From Nemertoderma westbladi (Eukaryota; Xenacoelomorpha; Nemertodermatida; Nemertodermatidae), in contig JAUCBJ010004070.1 in the NCBI GenBank assembly GCA_032718475.1, positions 1 to 21,885 of the forward strand: a DNA stretch of 21,885 nucleotides. The letters run 5' to 3'. Position 1 is the stretch's first letter; each line of letters starts with the position of its first letter. The notes beneath the pieces are model-generated. The model was given only the letters and a program-made list of their open reading frames with translations, ran no database searches and was not told the origin of the DNA. Below are positions 15,690 through 21,885 of the stretch, one piece after another. A program made the translations under genes and the position numbers.

Positions 15690-17107
15690 TTATTGCCTGC
15701 AGTCATCAGCATCATTGATGGCATCAACCTGTTGGTTTATTAGCTCCTGTAAATTAATAGAGTACTGCCTGTTCAGGGACCTAGATGCAGCCTTAACTGT
15801 ATTCTTGGCCGCTGTAGTCTGTTTGAGTCGGGACTCTTTCTGCGCCTTGTAGAGGTCATTTTGGCACTTCTGAATTTTGTTGTCAGTCCAGGGGGCCTGT
15901 TTCCTGTTTCGAGGGTATACAGGAACTGTTTCTGCAGCTGCTAACTTAACTGCCTCTGTGAAGGCAGTATAGCCCTCACAGTGATCTGCCGCCTCAGGGG
16001 CAAGAACCTCATACCTGTTGCTCAGCTGTAGTGTGAAGCTGGATCTCACACTTGGCTGTTGCAACAGAGAGGACCAGTCATGCCGCGGCAAGGCAGATTT
16101 CGTTGTTCTGCTAGCACGCAAATGAAGTCTTATATTGGCCACAATAAGGCGGTGATCACTGGAGAAGGGTCGTAGTGTAAATGCATTACAGTCTTGTATA
16201 GAGCTCCTGTATTTCCTACGAAACAGAATATGGTCTATCTGGGACTTGTGACCACTGGGTCCACTATGAGTCCATAGCTTTCCAGTTCGCTTCTTGAACT
16301 GGGTTCCAGCCGAAAACAATCTATTTCCAGAGATAAAATCCTGAAGATGGACGGAAATTCGGTTAACACTATTGCTATAGACCCAGGGCGATGTAGGTGA
16401 TTGATGCAGACTTGCATTAAAGTCTCCCAGGAATGTTAAGAATGCATGCTGATCTACTCCACCAGTAGCTGTTTGTAGATTCTGGTAGAAATTTTCCACC
16501 TCCTCTACAGGGGCAACACTAGTTGGAGAGTAGCACACAATCAGAACCAGCTTAGGAAACTTCTTAGCCAGTCTTCCAGAACATGAGAAGTGGCAACGGA
16601 TGATGCGGTTAGAGATTTGGTCTATTTTGTCCAATGCTGCATGTGCAGTTGGATTCATCAATAGACCAATTCCACCATTGCCACTATCATCTGCTGAAGC
16701 GAGGGCGAGTCACCAACCGCCCCCCCATGTCCTTTATCAGAACCTCATCAGTCTGTCCAGTCTGCATTCGGTGCTCTTGAACACCCACTGCACTAAGAGA
16801 AAGCAGTCAGCTCACCTTGTCGCATTGGGGACCCGAGTGTTAGGGTGTATACTGAGGCTAGTCTAGTGACTTGCCTCAGATTCACCAATGGCTTTGTTGG
16901 TCGGGGTGGAACATGAGAGTAGCCTCCAACTCCAGAATCGCACTCCCCCTGACAATCTGGCCTCCCTGGTGACCCAGGGTTTGGGCCAGAAAGGTCATCA
17001 GGAAAGGGACTCAAAGAATCGTTTGCCGCTCTCTCTCCAGTAGGGGGTGAGACAGGCAGCCGGTCAGGAGATAACTGACGCCTGTGAGGCCGATTTCGTC
17101 CAATCAT
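15690..17107 (-). pseudogene. LINE AP-type endonuclease domain, frameshifted
   Basis: The N-terminus (17107-16796) is Pro/Ser-rich and leads to LASVYTLTLGSPMRQGELTAF, the usual start of the endonuclease. One base forward comes VGVQEHR (about 16780), a match to the QEHR metal-binding motif. A second one-base shift at a seven-G run (about 16723) leads to GNGGIGLLMNP and the long frame starting at 16661. In that frame GDFNA (79-83), LWTH (129-132), QIDHI (141-145) and SSDHR (167-171) are the expected catalytic motifs, all present. The domain nicks target DNA during LINE insertion. It was probably functional before the frameshifts and the TAA at 15690. Confidence 0.85.
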
Positions 17108-17600
17108 TCCACTGGCCTCTAGTGGGGTGCTTTTTTTGCCAAGTCAGCTCTCGGGGCAAATACCACATCCTGGTTTGCCATTCCACAGGGTGGGTGTCGC
17201 AATGGAGTCAGATATGAGGCCCATCACCCATATCTACTCTAGTGCACATGACCCACCATTGGCTGTGCAGCTCATCTGCTGGGTCATGCCCTGTACCCCT
17301 GCTGCCAGGTGCAGGTCGCAGTGAAGTGCACTCAGAGTGGACATGAGAACACCCTACTCCTGACCAGCCATTGGTAGATCACCATCTGCCTGGCCAGGCC
17401 ATATACCCCTGCAGCCAAGTATATGGGTCCTTAATCCAGGACCAAGGGCGTCCTTATCCCAGAACGAAGGGGGTCCTAGTTACAGGACCAGATTTGCCCT
17501 AGTAAGAGGGCCTATGCAGCTACAGGTGGCACCTCCTTTATGCTGCATGGAGGTGGCAAGTTTTCTTGATCAATGACCTAGAATACCTGACCTGACTAGA
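17108..17600 (-). other. Possible LINE 5' UTR
   Basis: GC-balanced sequence unlike the AT-rich DNA beyond 17600, so it plausibly belongs to the LINE leader on the minus strand. It has a repeated phrase, CAGCAGGGGTACAGGGCATG and GCAGGGGTATATGGCCTGGC, and several AGGACC blocks near 17430-17490. No target duplication was identified, so the 5' end is undefined. Confidence 0.4.
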
Positions 17601-17997
17601 AAATAACTAATGGAGTGAATAAAGAATAGAACTAATTGTATACATTTGCGGCCAATTAAATTTAATTCAATATCAGATGGCTCTGCCATTAAATTATTTT
17701 CACGATTGTTGCAGAAATCCACGTAATTACTTTAATGGAACATAGTGTATTAATTTATTTACGCGTTTGAGGTCGGTCAGGAGGCTGGGAGGTTCAAATC
17801 CACGTAAATACTTTAATGGAAGCCTTTTATGAAATTAAAGATGTCTGGCCGCTGTGGGCCACCGTCTGCCGTCAGACCGTATGTGACAGACTTACGTCGA
17901 TATGTATAACTTTATTTTAATTAACCTGGTTCTGTGGATGTATAAATTGTAGGCTAACTAATAAATATGCTAAAAGGCTGTATTTATTCTTTGCACT
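17601..17997. other. AT-rich DNA with a 26-bp direct repeat
   Basis: AAATCCACGTAAT-type sequence at 17715-17740 recurs at 17796-17821 with one mismatch (81-bp period). GGTTCAAATCC at 17791-17801 matches a pol III B box, but no tRNA fold or A box was found. TATAAAT at 17941-17947 lies 66 bp before the first small ORF (ATG 18013). Confidence 0.45.
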
Positions 17998-18012
17998 TTG
18001 TATATATTTATA

Positions 18013-18192
18013 ATGGATGTTGATGGAATTATGTTTACTGAAGAAGCAAACGATGGCGCCGGTTTCGAATGTTTACCGTTAACACTATGCGAGGAGGAGA
18101 CGGCGAATGATGGTTTTGCCTGCATGGGTGGTTTCGGTTCTGGTGAGGTTGAGCCGGTGTTTACCACGTTGCTACCTGAAAGGCTTCTCTAG
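18013..18192 (+). CDS. Small acidic ORF, unrecognised
   Basis: 59 codons from the ATG at 18013: MDVDGIMFTEEANDGAGFEC, then a Glu-rich middle, a Gly-rich turn and a hydrophobic end. Strongly acidic, no transmembrane or secretion signal. A TATAAAT lies 66 bp upstream. It ends 11 bp before the next ORF, which is basic. The two could be halves of one broken gene. I do not recognise it and it may be fortuitous. Confidence 0.25.
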   Translation: MDVDGIMFTEEANDGAGFECLPLTLCEEETANDGFACMGGFGSGEVEPVFTTLLPERLL

Positions 18193-18203
18193 TATCCACC
18201 GCG

Positions 18204-18446
18204 ATGAGTTCGTTTCTATTAGTAGAGATAAACATAAACAATGACTCTAATACATCTTGTAATTCCGATTCGGCAGATCTATTGGGAAGAAAGATCGCAA
18301 ATTTAAATTCGAAACGTTTAAAAACAACCGATGTCAGTAGGAAAACTGCATTGACACAAGAAATAAAGGTGCTGATGAAGAGGTCGACGAAAGTCCGTAA
18401 AAAGGAGAATCTGGCAATCGGCACTCCCTGGTCCAATATAGGCTAG
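18204..18446 (+). CDS. Small basic ORF, unrecognised
   Basis: 80 codons from an ATG at 18204. The first part is Asn/Ser-rich; the second is a Lys/Arg-rich probable helix (LNSKRLKTTDVSRKTALTQE ... VLMKRSTKVRKKENL). No known domain is recognised. It lies immediately downstream of an acidic ORF in a different frame, so a single frameshifted gene is possible. AT-rich sequence follows. Confidence 0.28.
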   Translation: MSSFLLVEININNDSNTSCNSDSADLLGRKIANLNSKRLKTTDVSRKTALTQEIKVLMKRSTKVRKKENLAIGTPWSNIG

Positions 18447-18856
18447 AATTTTAACTAATCATAATTTTGACCTAGATCTTACTTAAACTCTCATGCATCT
18501 AACAGTCTACAGTCTAAATAGATATCTGACATTACAGCATTATTGCATTTACCTCATTAAAAAAATTAAATAAAAATAATTATACGATGGTATAGAAAAA
18601 TAATATAGGCATACTCTGTTTAATTGTTAAATAAAAGTCTATTAAATATGTTTAATTGGTAAGGAAGTTGGTACCGGTACTGAGTACTGGTAGTAATTCA
18701 TAATTACTTTGCGGTTATTATTCTTAACTACTTTAAACCTAAAAAAAACTATTTGCACTGATATATATTGCGTTCTACATCTGCTGTTGAACAATATATG
18801 CGTAACTGATTACAGTGCGAACTGTGAATGTAATGGCCCCGCATCCATATACCCCG
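18447..18856. other. AT-rich DNA left of element C
   Basis: No gene. Holds a GGTACCGGTACT word near 18671 and a short perfect hairpin AGTAATT-CAT-AATTACT near 18691-18708. Confidence 0.4.
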
Positions 18857-18861
18857 AAACG

Positions 18862-19474
18862 TGTATGCGGATTCAATTCCGTGCATTACCCACCCAAAAT
18901 GGGACTAGTGGCATTTTACTAATATAGTTGGCGATGTGAGATGTAGGCCACAGAGAGAGGTGAGAGGTCAAACCACCTCAGAGGGAGAAACCAGCTAGTG
19001 AGGCTAGCACCAGGGGGTAACACCAACAGGGAGTGGCGAAGTGACAATTAGTGTATAAGCCAATAGCGGGCAGGAAAGCACATTGGGGAGGACAAGAGTG
19101 CATCCATTGGATATTAGAGGCCACCCAGTAGTGTAGGGCTAAAACCAATATGTGTTAATGATATAACTCTTGTAATCACTGATTATTAGTTAGTTGATTC
19201 CCTTACGGTTGTGAGACCGGAATAGTTTTTGACCATCGTTACTACATTGTTGTTACTGTTACTATTTGCATTTCATATTATTATATTCAGACTGTGCTAT
19301 TATCAATTGCTGTGATTATCAAAACTGACAACTAACACCGTTGTTTTTCTATCTGCCTTTGGCCAAAGACATTATCCAACCATCAGTCAGCCCAGCAGCC
19401 CAGCGACGCAACAACGCGTACAACCTACACCGGTCGGTATCCACTGCTGTCAACTCTAGGTGGATACCATCACA
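18862..19474 (+). repeat. 5' LTR of element C (about 613 bp)
   Basis: It starts TGTATGCGGATTC and ends GGATACCATCACA. It aligns colinearly with the reverse complement of the solo LTR at 13775-14437, including the CCACAGAGAGAGGTGAGAGG, ACAATTAGT and CTGTGCTATTATC blocks and the TTGGCCAAAG region near the end. Relative to LTR A it is more diverged but colinear in the first 300 bases. The terminal palindrome has become GGTATCC/GGATACC with a longer loop. Gag of the same family starts 54 bp downstream. The 3' LTR lies outside the window, so the preceding AAACG cannot be tested as a target duplication. Confidence 0.8.
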
Positions 19475-19527
19475 GTCAAAAACTACCGAACAACGAACTG
19501 TGACCACAACCAACCCGAGAGGCCAAG

Positions 19528-20981
19528 ATGAGCGAACAACGAGATACACCCCAGATCTCGGAAGGAGGAAGAACACCGCCGCGGACCCCAAGCGATACAG
19601 ACCAAACGATTTGAGAGGCCGCGACGAGGCGGTATCGGCCCGCCACCCCGGACTCGCCAGCGAGGAACGATCCGGACACCCAAGCGGAGGGCGGCCGACA
19701 ACAAGGAGGGGAAGACGACGAGTCGGCGTGAGATCCCAATGGCGGTCAAGGTACCGAAGTCGCCGGCCAACCACAGGCCAAGGGTGACGAACGGCGATGG
19801 TGGGGCCGGCGGTACGGTGCCGGACGAGGAGGGAAGGTAAAGTCAACGAGGAGGACGTCAGGATGAGTGATGGCCTGCGACGGGCATACAACGCCGCGAA
19901 GAGGATGTTGAAGGACGCTAAGGAAGGGAGAAAGGTAGACCAGCCCAAACTATATCAGAGGCTAGGTGAGTGCAACAAACACTTCCGCTATTGAGTCCGA
20001 TTTGGACAGGGGGAATTGGCGAGTGAGGGGGGTCGCCACAGAACTGTTTGAATTGTAGCGATCCAAGGTAGTGGATGTAGATGTTGTGTACGTAGGGCCT
20101 TATCTGGTGGATGCAAGGGGGATTAAGTTAGTGGGATGGGCGGATCCGCACGGCAGCGAATCCGAGGTTAACCCCGAAGATTCGGTGTCGTCAGTTAGTA
20201 GGAATCCCAGCAAACGGGGAAAAGTTAGTAGGACAGACAGGTGATGGGAGTCCGTCGCAACTGAAAAGTCCGCTACATCCTCAGTGAAAGCAAAAGGGGT
20301 GTTAGAGATAGATCTGGCGTGTCAATTAGATATTGTTGCGCTGGATCAAAAGGAACTAGAGAGGCAGTTGGATGAGGGGGGCGCATTACTAGAGAGGGAG
20401 AGGGAGTTAGTGAGAGAGTGTAAAGAGAGGGCCGAGAGGGCCGAGAGGGTGGCGAGAAACTATAGAGAGCGAGAGGAAAGAGAGATGAGTGAGCGCAAAG
20501 AGCGAGAGGCGAGGGAAAAGAAAGAGCGTAGAGAGTGGGAGGAGAGGGAGGTGAGAGTGGAAAACGAACGCAAGGAGCGAGAGGCTGAGAAAATTGAGAG
20601 AGAAGCAAACGAGCGCAGAGAGTGGGAGGCGAGAGAGACAAATGAGCGCAGAGAGCGGGAGGCGAGAGAGACAAACGAGCGTAGAGAGCGAGAGGCATAG
20701 GAGACAGAACTAGCCAACCAGAGTATTAGAGAGGATAGAGAGAGAGAGAGAGGGCGGGCAAACGCTTGCGGGACGGTATGCATACCCGGTTGAGGGGGTT
20801 GATGCAATACCAAGCAAACAAAAGCGCCGAAATGTGCTTATCGGAAAGCGTGGCTGGTTCGGGTAGTATTTATGAGGAACCAGAGGTTATGGAAACCTTT
20901 GTTAATATCCCACTTACAGGTACCGGACAACAGACCCAAGACTGGTGTGACTGTACGGGCAGGGGGGGGGGGGGGGGCTAA
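19528..20981 (+). pseudogene. gag: Gag-like N-terminal and coiled-coil part of element C, multiple breaks
   Basis: The ATG at 19528 matches the gag start of A (TPPRTP follows). A TGA at 19612-19614 stands where A has CGC. The conserved domain appears in another frame at 19797-19994 (SDGLRRAYNAAKRMLKDAKE) and stops at a TGA where A has Leu. The coiled coil is open at 20284-20700, expanded by tandem ERREREARETN-type units of about 33 bp, and ends in TAG. The last piece (20766-20981) has VNIPLTGTG ... DWC and then glycines from 16 G. Frame changes in both directions plus nonsense codons show decay. Homology with A is clear at protein level. Confidence 0.8.
20962..20977 (+). other. gag: Poly-G (16) tract at the same gag codon as in element A
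   Basis: It lies after TGTACGGGCA and before CTAATAATAATACG; element A has CCGTACGGGC, nine G and TAGTAGTAGTACG. The downstream open frame again begins at the run and would be continuous with one G fewer. Confidence 0.75.
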
Positions 20982-21885
20982 TAATAATACGTTTGATGAA
21001 GTTAATATTAATAGTACCGTAATAGATAACCCTAATACTAATGAAACTTTTCTTGCAGGAAATAATATTTTACCTGGTAATAATTCGAATATTGGTGCTA
21101 AAAATTATTTAAGTAATAACATAGGTAATATCGAACAAAATAATTTAAATAACATAAATAATACTGAACAAAGTAATTTAAATAATTTAAACAATAATTC
21201 AAACAATAATATAAGAAATAACCCCGGCGGAATTAATCAAAATAATATAATTAATAACGTAGTAAACCAAGAGGGCGAGACTATTAACGGTGCAATTAAT
21301 ACAAACATAGGGGGAACAAGCGACCTGCCCAATGAGAGCCTACAAGGCCACGCAGTTGCGCAGGGAGAAGCGGGGGTGAATAAACCCAGTGGTGAGTTAA
21401 GTGAACCGTGGCACCCGACAACAAAGGATAATAGGGGGACTGCGAATATCCTCAGGGCCGTCCAACCGGGCAGAGGGAGAGACGTTGGTGCCGTGAGCGG
21501 CCGAACGGGGAAACGTCGAGCCCAGTCGGAAGACGGAAGAAGAACAGTGGAGTTTATCTGGGAGGTCGAAGCGAGATCTCATGAGGGAGAACACTGCACT
21601 GGAAACGGACGAGGCGAAGGGGAGCAAGGAAGCGTTGCTACAGGCAACAAGAGGGGAAGGACGGACAGTGAACCATCGATAGTCGAGATGGAGACAGAGA
21701 GCCAGTGGGGTCGTACTCCGGGAGATTGCCATCGCCCTGGAGAAACACAACCTGGTGAAATATACCACACACCAGGAGAGGGGTACAGAGTGTACCGTTA
21801 CGAGGATGAAGACAGGAGAGGGGATCGGAGAGAAAGTTCCCGTCGGAACATAGCTGCCAATCGAGAATATGGTAGTTGCGGGGAG
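20980..21885 (+). CDS. gag: Gag-like continuation of element C, open without its own start, runs off the window
   Basis: From the G run to the window end (302 codons) there is no stop in this frame and no early ATG. It begins with an Asn-rich part like A (NINSTV, GNNILPG, many NN), continues with LQGHAVAQGEAGVNKPS (matching LVGHAVVEREAGVNRPS of A), skips the duplicated block found in A, and goes on with KRRAQSEDGRRTVEF, SQWGRTPGDC and DRRGDRRESSRR, all matching A. The zinc knuckles would lie beyond the edge. An open frame this long next to a decayed upstream half is notable. Confidence 0.65.

Larger units (their letters stand above)
13337..17107 (-). mobile_element. Decayed non-LTR retrotransposon (AP-endonuclease LINE)
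   Basis: Reading leftward from 17107, remnants appear in normal order: endonuclease, reverse transcriptase, C-terminal region, then a 3' UTR. Breaks are two frameshifts (about 16797 and about 16723), a nonsense TAA (15690-15692), a deletion of the reverse transcriptase core near 15050, a TGA at 14604-14606, and insertion of a solo LTR at 13775-14437. The type (AP endonuclease, RT, C-terminus with GGQPMTF ... DTGL ... DRELWR) is common in invertebrate LINEs; the exact clade (RTE-like or other) is not certain. The 5' UTR may extend to about 17560. Confidence 0.88.
18862..21885 (+). mobile_element. LTR retrotransposon, element C, 5' part, decayed and cut by window edge
   Basis: A 5' LTR is followed by a gag region that aligns in order with element A: TPPRTP start, DGLRRAY domain, VYVGPYLVDARG-type codons, coiled coil, PLTGTG ... 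WC, poly-G, Asn-rich and Arg-rich parts. Several stops and frame changes interrupt the first half. The leader lacks the 34-bp tandem repeats of element A and again shows no TGG next to the LTR. It is an older relative of A. Confidence 0.82.

Noticed and set aside
17791-17801. Possible pol III B box (GGTTCAAATCC), tRNA or SINE
   Set aside because: No A box at proper distance, T stem does not pair, and no tRNA cloverleaf or SINE tail.

Overview
The window is eukaryotic and intergenic in character. No bacterial gene organisation is present and almost everything recognisable is transposon. The mix of families (gag and protease of BEL/Pao type, an AP-endonuclease LINE, a piggyBac-like element flanked by TTAA, short AT-rich unique stretches) suggests an invertebrate metazoan genome. 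The species cannot be read from the sequence. No confidently functional host gene was found; two short unrecognised coding-like stretches may be host or pseudogenic.

Layout. 1-2361: AT-rich DNA with a direct repeat at the left edge, an AT-rich satellite-like patch, and a short promoter-like stretch (CRE plus inverted CCAAT box). 2362-9736: a complete LTR retrotransposon (element A) with 541-bp LTRs differing at two sites by eye, a 5-bp target duplication ATTGG, a tandem-repeat leader, a long gag-like coding region broken at G runs and ending in two zinc-knuckle motifs, no pol, and instead about 1.8 kb of short tandem repeats that each carry a small stem-loop. 9742-10409: a TATA-like site and a frameshifted gene of unknown identity; element A sits exactly in an inverted CCAAT box just upstream. 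11251-11732: a frameshifted BEL/Pao-type protease fragment. 11744-13332: a non-autonomous piggyBac-like element filled with roughly 163-bp tandem repeats. 13337-17107 (minus strand): a dead LINE with AP endonuclease and reverse transcriptase, lacking the catalytic core and interrupted by a 663-bp solo LTR (element B) flanked by CATGA. 17600-18861: mostly unique DNA with two adjacent small ORFs. 18862-21885: 5' LTR and decayed gag of a second, diverged relative (element C), cut by the window edge.

How the parts fit: A, B and C belong to one LTR superfamily. Their LTRs end in the same ...GTCACA-type terminus, with small hairpins at matching places, and A and C share the same gag architecture, including a poly-G tract at the same codon where the reading frame changes. 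Element A cannot encode its own reverse transcriptase or integrase, so its mobility must have depended on enzymes from elsewhere. The most unusual signals are the stem-loop array that occupies the place of pol and the recurring poly-G frame change in gag.
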